Shown: in pieces, positions 39,137 through 49,458 of the stretch
Layout: each line of letters begins with the position of its first letter
Position numbering within the stretch: position 1 is the stretch's first letter
Origin: Onthophagus taurus
Lineage: Eukaryota > Arthropoda > Insecta > Coleoptera > Scarabaeidae
Length of the DNA stretch: 64,000 nucleotides
Assembly: GCF_036711975.1 (NCBI RefSeq)
Contig: NC_091971.1
Location: 27,783,501 to 27,847,500 of the forward strand
Direction of reading: 5' to 3'
The notes under the pieces: model-generated
What the model saw: only the letters and a program-made list of their open reading frames with translations
Database searches by the model: none
Told to the model about the DNA's origin: nothing
Made by a program: the position numbers and the translations under genes

Positions 39137-41398
39137 TTAATCTACTGTAATGGTTCCAGAAAAAAAATCATTTATCGAATACAAGTTTCGTTCTAAAAGA
39201 TGTTGTTTGAGATAGCTTTTGAATCTCGTGGATGGCTTTATTTTCAAACTATTAGGTAGATGGTTGAAGACCTTAACACAAAAATGAACAGTACTTTTTT
39301 GTATCTTAGTATACCGCGTTTTTGGTGGAAGTAAATAGACATTTTCTACTCCACGTGTAACATAACAGTGTTGTTCATATTTTTTAAAGAAAGTATAGTT
39401 ATTTTTTATAAACATTGCGGATTCAAGAATCACTAACGACGGCATTGTCAGAATTTTATAATATTTAAAAAAGGGTTTACACGATTCCCTCATTTGAAGT
39501 CCGAAAACTGCTCTCAAACATTTCTTCTGCGCTATGAAGATACGACTTAAATCAACCGAATGACCCCAGAAAATGACCCCATACCGCAGTCGCGACTCAA
39601 CACATGCGTAATACGCACTTATAGCCGCTTGCACTGAAACTACCCGCGAAATAGTTCTCAACGCATAGCACGCCCGATTTATCTTGATAGCTAAATCGTT
39701 AATATGCTGTTTCCATGAAAGATTCACATCAATTTTAACACCCAAGAACATCACCTCTTCTGCACGGGTAAGTTGTTTGCCATTGAATTGCAAATGGATG
39801 TCACAGTTGGTCGCTGCAGCACTCCCAATCATCATAATGTTTGTTTTTTCAATATTAAGTTGAAGGTTGTTGTTAGAAAACCAGTTATACAGTAAACTGA
39901 GGTTATTTTGTATTTGTGCTGACAATTGTTGTTCCGTTTTCGCAGTTGATACTGTAGTAGAGTCATCCGCGAATAATATTAGTAAATCATCAATTACTCC
40001 AGGAAGATCATTGATGTATAAGAGAAATAGAAACGGTCCCAATATCGATCCTGGCGGCACTCCTTGTAGAACCCGTACCCATTTTGATGCTAGTTCATTT
40101 CCCTTTTGATCATAAGCAATAACACACTGTTCCCTGTCTGAGAGGTAAGATCTGAACCACTCTAGCGCAATACCTCGAATTCCCATTGCTTCCATCTTCA
40201 TTAAAAGGGTGTCGTGATGAACACTATCAAATGCTTTGGTTAGATCCATCATTATGCAACCGGTAAGTTCGTTATTGTTTATTCCAGTTAGAATTTTTTC
40301 CATCAACTGAAAAATTGCTCTGGTTGTAGATCTACCCTCAATGTAGCCATTTTGTGACTCATTCTGTATTTGATTTTTGTAAATGTAGCTTTTAAGTCTC
40401 ATCAGTACTATCTTTTCAAAAACCTTCGCAACATTAGGTATTAAAGCGATTGGCCTATAATTCGAAAATTCTGATTTGTCACCTTTTTTATACAATGGCC
40501 TTACTAAGGTTCTTTTCAGGTGGTGTGGATAAGTTGCAGAACCAAATGACAGGTTTATATTACTACTTAAAGGTTCAGCAAGATAATCGACGCAAGCTTT
40601 TAGAACAGAGATCGGAACTTCGTCGTAACCAACTGCAGACGTATTATTTAAAGACATTATGACTGATTTTACTTCACACGTATCAGTCAGATAAAACGCA
40701 AATGATCTCTTTAAGTCGATATTTGTTTTTATAGTGTTGTGTACTTGTAGATTAATCATTTTACCAACCGCTATATTGACAAAGTAAATATTTATTGCAT
40801 TCAGCAGTTCATCATTACTTTTGTAATTGTGTTGAAAATCACATAAATCGAGATCTTCAGATTGCTTATTTTGTCTGAGCGTATTGATGGTATTCCATGT
40901 AGCCCTTACTTTATTTTTAGCTGTTTCTATAAAATTGGTGAAAACAGTTCTTTTTGATATCGCTATTTCGTTTCGAACATGTCGGGAGTAAATATTGTAA
41001 TATTCTTTATCAATTTTACCCATTAACATTCCTTCATATAGTTGACGCTTCACACGCGTTTTGTTTTGTATTTCTTTTGTTAACCATTTATTAGTAGCCG
41101 ATTTAACATTCATTTTAATTAGCTTTTTCTCTGATTTTTTAATTATGTAATTATGTATTACATTTATGAACTTGTCATATAACTCGTCAGTCTCTTTATA
41201 GCTGCTTAAAAAATTCCAATCAATTATATGTATTTCAGCATGTATTTCTGAGAGAATTGTATTGCTAAATATACGTTTTTTTAGCATTTTTACTTGTGTG
41301 TTGCCATCTATAGTTCTTATTGGAAAAGATATCTTCTGCGCTGTATGATCGGAAAGAGTTGAAATGATTACTTCACTCTTACAACTTTCTGTGTTCAC
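39137..41398 (-). CDS. LINE reverse transcriptase part of ORF2
   Basis: A 753-codon leftward frame. RT motifs: LVRPLYKKGDKSEFSNYRPI, GYIEGRSTTRAIFQLMEK, MMDLTKAFDSVHHDTL, VLQGVPPGSILGPFLFLLYI, catalytic FADDSTT and the thumb region with LNIEKTNIMMIG. The downstream part is the usual Cys-containing tail of CR1/Jockey-like elements. The first codons overlap the endonuclease ORF by 4 bp in another frame, so a single indel near 41397 separates what was one ORF2. Otherwise the frame is open, indicating recent arrival. Confidence 0.88.
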   Translation of the reverse strand: MNTESCKSEVIISTLSDHTAQKISFPIRTIDGNTQVKMLKKRIFSNTILSEIHAEIHIIDWNFLSSYKETDELYDKFINVIHNYIIKKSEKKLIKMNVKSATNKWLTKEIQNKTRVKRQLYEGMLMGKIDKEYYNIYSRHVRNEIAISKRTVFTNFIETAKNKVRATWNTINTLRQNKQSEDLDLCDFQHNYKSNDELLNAINIYFVNIAVGKMINLQVHNTIKTNIDLKRSFAFYLTDTCEVKSVIMSLNNTSAVGYDEVPISVLKACVDYLAEPLSSNINLSFGSATYPHHLKRTLVRPLYKKGDKSEFSNYRPIALIPNVAKVFEKIVLMRLKSYIYKNQIQNESQNGYIEGRSTTRAIFQLMEKILTGINNNELTGCIMMDLTKAFDSVHHDTLLMKMEAMGIRGIALEWFRSYLSDREQCVIAYDQKGNELASKWVRVLQGVPPGSILGPFLFLLYINDLPGVIDDLLILFADDSTTVSTAKTEQQLSAQIQNNLSLLYNWFSNNNLQLNIEKTNIMMIGSAAATNCDIHLQFNGKQLTRAEEVMFLGVKIDVNLSWKQHINDLAIKINRACYALRTISRVVSVQAAISAYYACVESRLRYGVIFWGHSVDLSRIFIAQKKCLRAVFGLQMRESCKPFFKYYKILTMPSLVILESAMFIKNNYTFFKKYEQHCYVTRGVENVYLLPPKTRYTKIQKSTVHFCVKVFNHLPNSLKIKPSTRFKSYLKQHLLERNLYSINDFFSGTITVD

Positions 41399-42066
41399 AT
41401 AAATATTGTCAATAAGTGAGCTGGATATTCAGTTATCCGTGTTGGTTTGTTGATAGTTGGTCTAAGATTGTGTCGGTTAAGCATATCTAACAATCTGAGA
41501 GTATTAGTATTTCTATTTTCTAGATTTATATTTAAATCACCAGTTAATAATAATTTAGTTTTCAATGTTTGCGGTGAACATTCTAATAGTATGTCCTCTA
41601 AAATGTTAAAAAAGTCTTCTATATCCGATTTTGGTGATCGGTATATACAGATAATCGTTACTTTTTGTACATTTAATTTTATAGCACTACATTCAATAAC
41701 AAATTCTTTACTTTTGTCTTTTATATTCATCAGCTCCGTATACTTGAGATCGTTACGTACTAGTATACAGCTGCCTCCATGTTGATTATTTACCCTTGAA
41801 AATATTGAAGCCACTTTATAACCATCCACTAGTATTACTTCATCAGCTTTCAACCAATGTTCAGTCAAAGTTATTACATTTACAGTGATATCTAAGGATT
41901 CTACGAAAACAAGCAGTTCATCAATTTTATTCCGAATACTCTGAATGTTCTGATGAATCACTGTGAAAATCATTGGATTGTTTGATTCATTCTTAGACGA
42001 GACATGGTTCGTTTCGTAGATTAATAATAATAAAACGTAACCTGTTAGCTTGGAAATAGCTGTCAA
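41395..42066 (-). CDS. LINE apurinic-type endonuclease part of ORF2
   Basis: A 223-codon frame with APE-type endonuclease motifs: FTVIHQNIQSIRNKIDEL, VITLTEHWLKADE (Glu), NQHGGSCILVRNDL, IICIYRSPKSD and LLTGDLNINLENR (Asp-Asn). The frame runs out at TRITEYPAHLLTIF, where the RT frame takes over after a one-base change. The DNA nick at the target site would be made by this domain. The element is cut on its 5' side at 42075, so ORF1 is absent. Confidence 0.85.
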   Translation of the reverse strand: MTAISKLTGYVLLLLIYETNHVSSKNESNNPMIFTVIHQNIQSIRNKIDELLVFVESLDITVNVITLTEHWLKADEVILVDGYKVASIFSRVNNQHGGSCILVRNDLKYTELMNIKDKSKEFVIECSAIKLNVQKVTIICIYRSPKSDIEDFFNILEDILLECSPQTLKTKLLLTGDLNINLENRNTNTLRLLDMLNRHNLRPTINKPTRITEYPAHLLTIFM

Positions 42067-42126
42067 ACTAAATAACTTATTTAGAACATGTAATTATATG
42101 TATGAAAATAATGGGGGTGGGGAAAT

Positions 42127-42288
42127 GTGTAATAGAAGTTTCTAGAAGGATGATGCAATTCGCACGTCAGGTGTTATTGTTATCTAAAATGCAAATTAAA
42201 CAGTTTTTGCGTAATACAAGTTTCTGGAAAGGTGATGCAATTCGCACGTCAGGTGTTATTGTTATCTCAAATGCAAATTAAGCGGTTT
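42127..42288. repeat. 82-bp tandem duplication, copy 2
   Basis: Equivalent of 3869-4031, with the same GTTTCTAGAA...AATGCAAATTAA units; the second unit starts GCGTAATACAAGTTTCTGGA. Confidence 0.7.
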
Positions 42289-42364
42289 TTATTATTAAAT
42301 CACCGAAGTTAAGTAAAGTTCATTGAACCTCGCCAACACTTGTTTCAACTTGTTTAAATTAAAA

Positions 42365-42577
42365 TTGTAGCTTGTATTATTATAGATTTATTCGAAGATA
42401 AAAGTATACAATACATAAAGAAAGTTACAAACAATATTGTAAAAAATAAATGAATGAGCGGGGTTTTACGTTATATGTGACGTGTTTCTCTTTGAGGCTC
42501 GGGGGTTACTGGTTGTAGCACGTGGCCGATCGATACTTGCGTCATCGCGCATGCGCCGCTTATCCGGTCCGTTACAA
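42365..42577. mobile_element. About 215-bp insertion absent from copy 1
   Basis: Copy 1 reads AAATTAAAATAAATATAATT without a break. Here TTGTAGCTTG...CCGTTACAA is inserted, with short ends TTGTARC/GTTACAA in inverted orientation. The inner part is unusually GC-rich (CGCGCATGCGCCG). Family unknown. Confidence 0.6.
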
Positions 42578-42638
42578 AATAAATATAATTTTTTAACGCA
42601 AGTATTCGTCAACATTCTTAATAGTAGTAAGTTTAAAC

Positions 42639-43046
42639 TCATGAAATCATATCAATATATTCCATTAAGTAATAATTTATTTCAGATAAATTTTGCAAGC
42701 AAAATTCTCGAATTAATTTTAACTTATCCTTCGAAAATTTTGTGTTCATAATAAAATCAATGTAATCATTAAAACGCAAATTGTTTAACACTTTTAATTT
42801 GTATGAAATTAAAAATTCCTTAGATAAAATATCTTGAACTTCCATCAAGGTCAATATAATCGGAATAAAAAAATTATTTTCAGAGTCTGTATCTTCATAT
42901 GTGATGCACACACAATTCTCAACGTCTGCAGTAACTCTAAGAATTCCATCCGCTAACGGTATAATTTGGTCAGAAAAGTTCATTTTAAAACGAATGATTT
43001 TAAATACATTTATCAATTGTTCCCAATCTTCACGTAGAAAAGAGTG
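42639..43046 (-). pseudogene. Unknown Polinton ORF, copy 2, N-terminus deleted
   Basis: Matches 4175-4590 of copy 1 with a few substitutions. It diverges just upstream of SFLREDWEQL, where about 820 bp present in copy 1 (including that gene's 5' half and the LINE tail) are missing. Only the C-terminal 130 codons remain. Confidence 0.65.
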
Positions 43047-43107
43047 TATCCCTCTCAAACTAAATTTTACAACTATTATAATAATAAAACTACAATCAAT
43101 TTTTTAT

Positions 43108-43640
43108 TTAAAAATTATTATATTTACAACTTAAATACAAGTTAACATTATTGTGATTATATAAAAATTTTTGTAAAATTAATACATTGTTTTGTGAACA
43201 TATTGCTGGAGAGCCTGTGTGGAACCAACATTGATTGGTGGATGAATTTAAATTAGTCTCATCCTCTTCCACAAATTCTAACGCAATATCCGTTAGTATT
43301 GAATTGCTGTTACGTGTTTTCAAAAACTGCTTCTTTTGATTTCCCTTAACAAATATTTGATCGTAGGAGGAAATTAAGGTATCAATTACATTTAGACCTT
43401 CTGATTGATTTATCCACCCATCGCTATATAGCAACCAGTGATGGTTGCGTTCCAAATATCTCACTGATCTTTGATCTCGAACGTTTAATTGTTGGAATGG
43501 TATACTAGCTTTTAAGTGTAAGTATTATGTAGTCAGTGGTGATATCCAAACGAGTAAATTCTTTAACTTCGAATTGATGTAAAACCCCTGAACGTCTACA
43601 ACCGCGATTTTGAACTTCATATTGTAAACTAACATATGAC
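43108..43640 (-). pseudogene. VVDVQGF-type Polinton protein, copy 2
   Basis: A leftward frame 43464-43108 (118 codons) covers the middle and C-terminal parts in a single frame. It bridges the place where copy 1 is shifted (WINQSEGLNVIDTLISSYDQ). Upstream, the N-terminal segment to 43620 contains the VVDVQGF region but has small deletions near 43520 and 43575 that shift the frame. Together the two copies show the ancestral extent, with each broken at a different place. Confidence 0.6.
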
Positions 43641-43652
43641 CTCATGTGTAAT

Positions 43653-44885
43653 TTAATTTATAATTACAGATACCTCCCCACTCAAAGGTTTGTACGTATA
43701 CATGGATTCTTGAAGTAGTATACAGTATGCTTTTGTATCAGGCGGAAAATCTTTACCGCTTTGAATTTCGATACGCACCTCACATGATGCGGATGGGGCA
43801 GCTTCTTCATCGTTATTCTTAGTGGTATCCACCACGAATAAGGGTCTCTTTTTAAAGCTTGCGAAATCCATAATCGGTTGTTTTCGAGATGTTTCCCAAA
43901 TATACGGTTGAAATTCGGTATACATTTTATATAGTTCAACATAATTTTCTTTCGCAAACTCCAAATTCATCGACTCGAATGGATAGCAGTATGAGTTTGG
44001 ATATACTTTAAGATCTATAATGTTCAAGTGATCGAAAAGTGTACAATCTGAATTCGGCTGATCCTTTCGATTGGTTTGGAATGCAACTATAACGTATTGA
44101 GGTCTACCTCTGTTAGTTGTTGACGTGACCGACCAAATCTCTTTATTTCCCTTTCTCATTGAAGGTAGCTCATAAAAAGACCACTTCCGAAACGGTACGG
44201 GAATGTTTGCGTTTTTATTTAAGCCATCTAACAGCTTCATCTTTATAGATGGGCTTGGGTACACATGTTTCGCCAACAATGTAACCGTTTTTACAGTAAA
44301 CTCTGCGGTGCTAGAATCAGCTTTTGATGTAGATTTGTAACAATTGGAATCAGTACGACTTCTAACAAATCTAAATTTGAAGCGACCTCTCATAACGTGA
44401 TTATAGTCTCTAAATAATCCGAAAATATGACTTAATGGGATTTGAAACGTGAAATCCTTGTTCGCACTAACTGTAGGCAAATTTCCTTCGGGTGGCCATT
44501 TTAAACCAGCTATTTATAAAGATTTGCATTCCTCTTCGTTTTGTTGAAGTAGGGTTCGAATCAATGATGTTAAACCGGGTTCACGTACCCGTTCGATTTC
44601 AGTACCGTTATGCTCAAATGCGATATACTCAAATAGATATGTTGGTAAGTTGTGCGTTAGCTGGATGGTATCAGTTGGATCGTTCAATTTTTCTTTGTAA
44701 CCTCCCTCAATACGTATATAACTTTCGAAGAACGAAAATAAAACATCTTCTTGGTTCAGTTCAATGGTGAATATATCGTTATTTTGAAAAGAATTTGTGG
44801 AGGGATGATAACTAAGCAATTCTTCTCTAGCGATCGAATTATCCACGATGGGTTCGCGGTATATATTTAACTTTTGTGTGGACAT
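43653..44885 (-). pseudogene. Major capsid protein, copy 2, with one nonsense codon
   Basis: Same extent as the copy 1 gene. A single base change turns the Glu codon after CKSL into TAA near 44518, splitting it into 44885-44514 and 44480-43653. Other differences are scattered substitutions. The rest of the frame is intact, so inactivation looks recent. Confidence 0.8.
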
Positions 44886-45045
44886 GATAACCCAACTGCT
44901 CGAGAAAACGTCTGTTGGCCGCTCGCAATGAAGTCTTTCTTTTAACTGATCTAGATGTTCTCTTACCACCTGAGTTATAATGTTTTCTGTTGGTAGATGA
45001 TCGCTGTTGAGGATCGGTGGCTTTTAATTGGAACAACAGCCCCAT
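44839..45045 (-). CDS. Small basic protein, copy 2
   Basis: 68 codons, the same length as copy 1, with a handful of replacements (for example KRKHYN context retained, D to A in the LRA(D/A)NRRFLEQLGYHV tail). It keeps the TAATG overlap with the penton-like gene. An intact frame in an otherwise decaying copy supports a real ORF but, being short, does not prove selection. A DNA-condensing or core role is inferred from the charge. Confidence 0.55.
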   Translation of the reverse strand: MGLLFQLKATDPQQRSSTNRKHYNSGGKRTSRSVKRKTSLRAANRRFLEQLGYHVHTKVKYIPRTHRG

Positions 45046-45827
45046 TATGAAGTTCGTTTTAATTCCAACCTAATAACAATTTCTTCTCCACGAAAGTTTA
45101 CCAATTTACCACGCTGATCGAGTAATCTTAGTGTAATGTTCGATATCGGACGATCGGTGTCCACTGATAAGTAAATGGGGTTCCTTGGCTCTATATTTAT
45201 ACTGAAACCAGGATCGACAGTTGGAGCGAATTCATATAGCGTGTGAGATAATTTGTTATTGTAGTACGAACCGGAAATTATATTACATTCCACTCGAACG
45301 GATGTCACACGTATTATATTTACCGGAAGATCTGATTTATGCTTTATCGATACATCTAGTTTACGATTGGAAAACCCCAATATAGAAGCTATCGTAGTTG
45401 GTTGAGAGAAATCTATCTCAAAATAATCGCTTTTTATTTAACACTGCAAGGTGTTATTGTTAGCCTTGAGTGAAAAAAAATTTTCAGGATCATCAACCGT
45501 ATTCAATCCGATACGACGTAAAATCTCTTTTTGTAAAAATTTCTCAATGTCCGTTATTTCATATGCACCAGTAGGAATTTTGATTTCCTGTGGTAATGGA
45601 TACGCCGCGCCGCTACAATCGATTGTTGGCTTTAATTAATTAATGGGGAATTTTTCGGTAAAGTAAAATTTATCGTTTACTCCTTGTTCAATGTTTGGTA
45701 TACTGTTATACGTATAGAATCCAATAAGACCCAGCGAGTAACTTGAGTTAGGGTCTAATTCTATAGGTGGATAATAGTCTTCGGAGATTTCGCTTTTTGT
45801 ACTGACCAGTGTGAACGTCTGTGACAT
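45045..45827 (-). pseudogene. Penton-like protein, copy 2, broken
   Basis: The N-terminal piece runs from ATG 45827 to a stop at 45636. A local rearrangement (a roughly 10-bp replacement near 45598-45640) shifts the frame. A further stop occurs near 45437 and the C-terminal 111 codons are open again to 45045. Confidence 0.75.
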
Positions 45828-45829
45828 TT

Positions 45830-46213
45830 TCACTCAAATGAGTTATTTCTTATGTTAAGTAGGAAATTTATACATAATTGACCGCAGTTATACGGGTTAT
45901 CCTTTTGAAAATTATCGTGGTTATACTCAATTAAACATTTTTTTAAGTATTTTAAAAGTTCTTTAGGTGGTTTTAGATCTCCATAACTGTCGAAATATAA
46001 CACCCTATTGCCAAATTTTTTATAGGCTACCCAATGGGTTCCGCTACCTCGGTGATCATCTAAATTTACAACAGCTGACTCATAACATTTAGGACCTTCT
46101 TTAGGCAATCCATTTCGCATATACACTCCGCGAAAATTTGGAATTTTTAGCGTTTTAGCGTATTTTATTATATCGAGTTTTGTTAGAGGTCTATTAGGTA
46201 GCCTAGTTAAAAG
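45830..46213 (-). CDS. Adenovirus-type protease, copy 2, in -1 frame
   Basis: Open from the slippery site (46213) to 45830. The His (GTHWVAY), Asp (YFDSYGDL) and Cys (NCGQLCINFL) positions are all kept. Differences from copy 1 in the first 30 codons are few and partly synonymous, and no stop has arisen. As in copy 1, the first ATG (46120) lies after the conserved N-terminal segment, so initiation at that ATG would remove it. Confidence 0.75.
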   Translation of the reverse strand, partial: LLTRLPNRPLTKLDIIKYAKTLKIPNFRGVYMRNGLPKEGPKCYESAVVNLDDHRGSGTHWVAYKKFGNRVLYFDSYGDLKPPKELLKYLKKCLIEYNHDNFQKDNPYNCGQLCINFLLNIRNNSFE

Positions 46214-47032
46214 TTTTTTTGTTGCTTTTTACTTAAATATAATCCCAATCCTTTTTTATGCTTTTTAATATAAAGTCCACTTCCGGTTTCACCAATCGCG
46301 ATTGCTTCCATGGCCTTATTGTGTCGTTCAGCTTGTTTCAACTTCTCTTTAGCCTCTTGACCACTCTTCACCGCGCTTTCTGATAACGCCCCGAGAGCTG
46401 ATAGTCCGGCAAATATGGCTGGTAATATCGGTAGTATACCATCACTTATAATAGGTAACGGGATTGTACGCGAAATTTTAACTTTTTTCTTTCCACCCAC
46501 GGATTTAACAGCTATACGAGCACTTTTCAAAGCTAATCTAGCCGCTTCCCGTAAATTATCTGTTGTTTTGGGTAAATCTTTAGCGATTTGCTTTACCAAC
46601 ACGCTTTTAAATGCTATCGGTTTTATTTTTTTTATCTTTTAATCTTTTAATTATTTTTTGACCCTTATGACCCATCCCCAATTTTCGTTTAACTTTCATA
46701 GCGTTTGTAACTAACCAAGCTGATGCTTTTTCCCCCAATGTCGAATCTTTCGCTTTCACTCTCTCCCAAGCGTTTTCCTCCAAACGTCTATCGGCCATGT
46801 GACGTTGTTCTAAAGAATTATTTTCCGAGTACGCTATATCGTGTTCTCTACAAGCCCGATCTAATGGATTTATTCCTTTATCACCTCTAGCCAAACGTTT
46901 CTTCAATTTTGTTCCTGGTCCACAAAATTGATAGCCTGGAACGTGTAACTTAACGGGTAGTTTATTGATAAGTGTATTAAGTATTCCGCTTCCTCCCGCT
47001 GTCGCAGACGTACTATCTCGAGTAAACAGCAT
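46207..47032 (-). pseudogene. Phospholipase A2-like/pVI-like protein, copy 2, frameshifted
   Basis: The N-terminal frame 47032-46607 keeps the calcium loop (FCGPGTKLKK) and active-site CREHDIAY. An extra T in a run near 46622-46630 shifts it after KDKKNK. The second frame, 46602-46207, holds the basic and hydrophobic C-terminal part, with a roughly 15-bp deletion near 46376. Confidence 0.8.
46213..46219 (-). promoter_or_regulatory. Candidate -1 frameshift site, copy 2
   Basis: A AAA AAC in the same phase as copy 1, followed by TTT TAA in the zero frame and CTT TTA ACT in the -1 frame leading into the protease. Confidence 0.65.
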
Positions 47033-47038
47033 ACTCAA

Positions 47039-47109
47039 CTGATGCGGTTTACGTTTTCACATCCCTTATATACCCGCACATGAAGATTAAAACTCATTTT
47101 AGATTTATA
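47039..47109. promoter_or_regulatory. Divergent promoter, copy 2
   Basis: Same layout as 9398-9474, with the TTATATA box retained near 47066-47072. Confidence 0.45.
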
Positions 47110-47811
47110 ATGCGTGTAATGCAACATCCATCTCTCACAATGTCAATAACCGATATCGATCGGTTAACGATGATGAAACCGATAACCAGTCGTAGGCATG
47201 GCGATCTCATATCGAACAGTATACGGGCAATAGTATGCGGTCCGAGCGGATGTGGGAAAACCAATTTGATGTTAAATCTTATTTTCGATAAAAATGGTTT
47301 AAATTTTGAAAATATTTATATATACTCAAAATCTTTACATCAACCGAAATATGAATTTTTAGAAATGATTATGAAACAGTTACCCGAAATAGGACTTTAT
47401 AGATTCATCGATAATGATGCCGTTATAAATCCGTCTGAAGCTAAACAAAACTCAATTTTCATATTTGATGATGTAGCATGTGATAAACAGGATAAGATTC
47501 GATCATTTTTCTGTATGGGACGACATAATAATATTGATTCGTTCTACCTTACGCAAACCTATACGCGGATACCTAAACACCTAATACGAGACAATGCAAA
47601 CATCTTAATTCTATTCAAACAAGATGAGGTTAATTTAAAACATGTGTATGATGAACACGTTAACACCGACATGAAGTTTGATGTTTTTAAGGACGCTTGT
47701 AAACGGTGTTGGAACGATGATAAATATAACCCTATGATTATTATGAAAGATTTTGAAGTACAGGATGGAAGGTATCGTATAGGAATGGATAAATTTATTT
47801 ACCCGGACTAA
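47110..47811 (+). CDS. Packaging ATPase, copy 2, uninterrupted
   Basis: 233 codons from ATG 47110 (the frame opens at 47080), matching copy 1 at nearly every residue. Walker A (CGPSGCGKTNLML), Walker B (IFIFDDVACD) and the RHNNIDSFYLTQTY motif are all intact. Most visible base differences are third-position changes. It is the only large gene intact in both copies. Confidence 0.88.
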   Translation: MRVMQHPSLTMSITDIDRLTMMKPITSRRHGDLISNSIRAIVCGPSGCGKTNLMLNLIFDKNGLNFENIYIYSKSLHQPKYEFLEMIMKQLPEIGLYRFIDNDAVINPSEAKQNSIFIFDDVACDKQDKIRSFFCMGRHNNIDSFYLTQTYTRIPKHLIRDNANILILFKQDEVNLKHVYDEHVNTDMKFDVFKDACKRCWNDDKYNPMIIMKDFEVQDGRYRIGMDKFIYPD

Positions 47812-47848
47812 ATTATTGCATTGTTATCTCGTATTTGTGAGAGTAAGC

Positions 47849-48803
47849 ATGTCACATAACGATGAAATGTCTAAGCGTTCCATACGTGAGAGAGATAAAG
47901 CTATTTACTAACATAACAAATACTATTAAGAAAAAATATTTAGCGCTTAAACTCGGTCGAGAAAACGATGACCGTCTTATCGCTAAACTACATCAGCCTT
48001 TAAGCGATTCATTAAAAGATATGACTAATAAATTAAGTGAAGTGAAACCTTCTTCTTCTGTACATTACCATCACCACTATCAACCTACTGATGATGTCGG
48101 TGTTGACGTTAAAACGAAATTTGATGAAACCGATTTTAAAACTCCGGCATTTAGGAAAAAATTAACTTTTCCTGAAAGTGATGATGAATTTAAAACGCCG
48201 CCGGATGCAAAACAAAAATTGAAGGCGGAGGATTTACCTATAGAAAATCTACCGAATCAAATTCGTGATTTATATTATACGTTTGGTAAAAGAGGAGAAA
48301 TTGATGAGAGGATGGGTATACGTTATGATCCTGATGAAAACGATTGGATGATTGGATCGAAGACTGTCCAGTTTAAACCTTCTCATATTGTTCTCGGAGG
48401 CGAAAAGCGCATACAAGCCTCTACGGGGTTATATGAACTTATACAGTTAAAACGACCTACGAACTATACCGAAGAGGATCTACAAGGTTACAAATCTGTT
48501 CTAGCGTATACGGGTGCGCATAAGCGAAATTTTACAGGTCCTATAGTTGGAAATAAATCGTACAAGTATACTAAAATTATTAAACCTTTATTTACATTTA
48601 ATAACTCGGGGGGTGGATTAATACCCGGACGACATCTTGAAGTGAACTCGAAAATCGTTGAGTATAAATATTGGGATGATGTTAACGAATTGGTAGATCG
48701 ATTGAAATTGTTGTACGCTTCACATGCGGCAGGAAACAATTCCCACATCAATGAAATCACATCCATTATAGAAGAACTGAAGGAGAGCGGCGTTATATCA
48801 TAA
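47849..48803 (+). pseudogene. DUF8207-like protein, copy 2, 5' frameshift
   Basis: From ATG 47849 the first 18 codons match copy 1. An indel near 47905 (TATTTACTAAC in place of TATAATTAAC) then shifts the frame. The remaining roughly 300 codons are open and nearly identical to copy 1. Confidence 0.75.
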
Positions 48804-48831
48804 TAATAATAATAATAATTTATGCGTACCA

Positions 48832-49458
48832 ATGAACGGCGGATCAAGCGTGAGTGGCGTGAGCATTGATAAGTTTGGTCGTACATTACGTTCTGCGCGG
48901 AATAAAGTATTGAATGATGAGAATTTAACTACATCTCAACGCCATATTGGATTCCCTTTAACCGTAGATGGAGATTATGATATCCAGGGGCGTAAACTAT
49001 CTAACGTTCAACAACCGACGGATGAAAAAGATTGTGCGATAAAAATTTATGTAGACGAAATATGTGAAACATTGAAAGCTACAATCTTAAACGAAATTAA
49101 GGTCATAATAGCGGACGTTCAAAGAATTATTGGAGATCATAGTAAACGTATACATCAGGTGTCAACAAAAATTGATATTAAAAACTCTACACTCTTACGC
49201 GACATTAAAAAAATTAACGCGGAAATCCTATTAAATGGTCAGCAAATTACAACTCTAACAAAATCATTCAACACTAATTTAAATGCATTTGATATACTCA
49301 CAACAAATCTTCGAAATGGGATACAGGGTGTTGCAGATCGTCTACTTGATATGGAAAGAACTATAAATTCACGACTAGATATATTGGAAAAAAAAAAGTT
49401 GGACCTAATCCATGAGCGTAAGAATGCAGGTATCGAAAGCGAAACAAACTATAGTTGA
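48832..49458 (+). CDS. Coiled-coil fibre-like protein, copy 2, full length
   Basis: 208 codons from ATG 48832. The N-terminal part (MNGGSSVSGVSIDKFGRTLR) is followed by a region with QQPTDEKDCAIKIYVDEICE. Long helices then run to the end (NLRNGIQGVADRLLDMERTI, SRLDILEKKKLDLIHE) with heptad-like hydrophobic spacing. No catalytic motif is present. It lies immediately before the integrase, and it shows what copy 1 lost by deletion. A trimeric fibre or tail-like virion role is inferred from position and coiled-coil character only. Confidence 0.65.
   Translation: MNGGSSVSGVSIDKFGRTLRSARNKVLNDENLTTSQRHIGFPLTVDGDYDIQGRKLSNVQQPTDEKDCAIKIYVDEICETLKATILNEIKVIIADVQRIIGDHSKRIHQVSTKIDIKNSTLLRDIKKINAEILLNGQQITTLTKSFNTNLNAFDILTTNLRNGIQGVADRLLDMERTINSRLDILEKKKLDLIHERKNAGIESETNYS

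Larger units (their letters stand above)
39056..42075 (-). mobile_element. LINE (CR1/Jockey-like), 5'-truncated, leftward
   Basis: The 3' end carries an (ATT)n tail at 39056-39076. The flanking duplication ACTTA occurs at 39051-39055 and 42076-42080. It encodes an apurinic endonuclease and reverse transcriptase. It inserted into copy 2 just left of the conserved TTAGAACATG at 42081. Confidence 0.82.
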
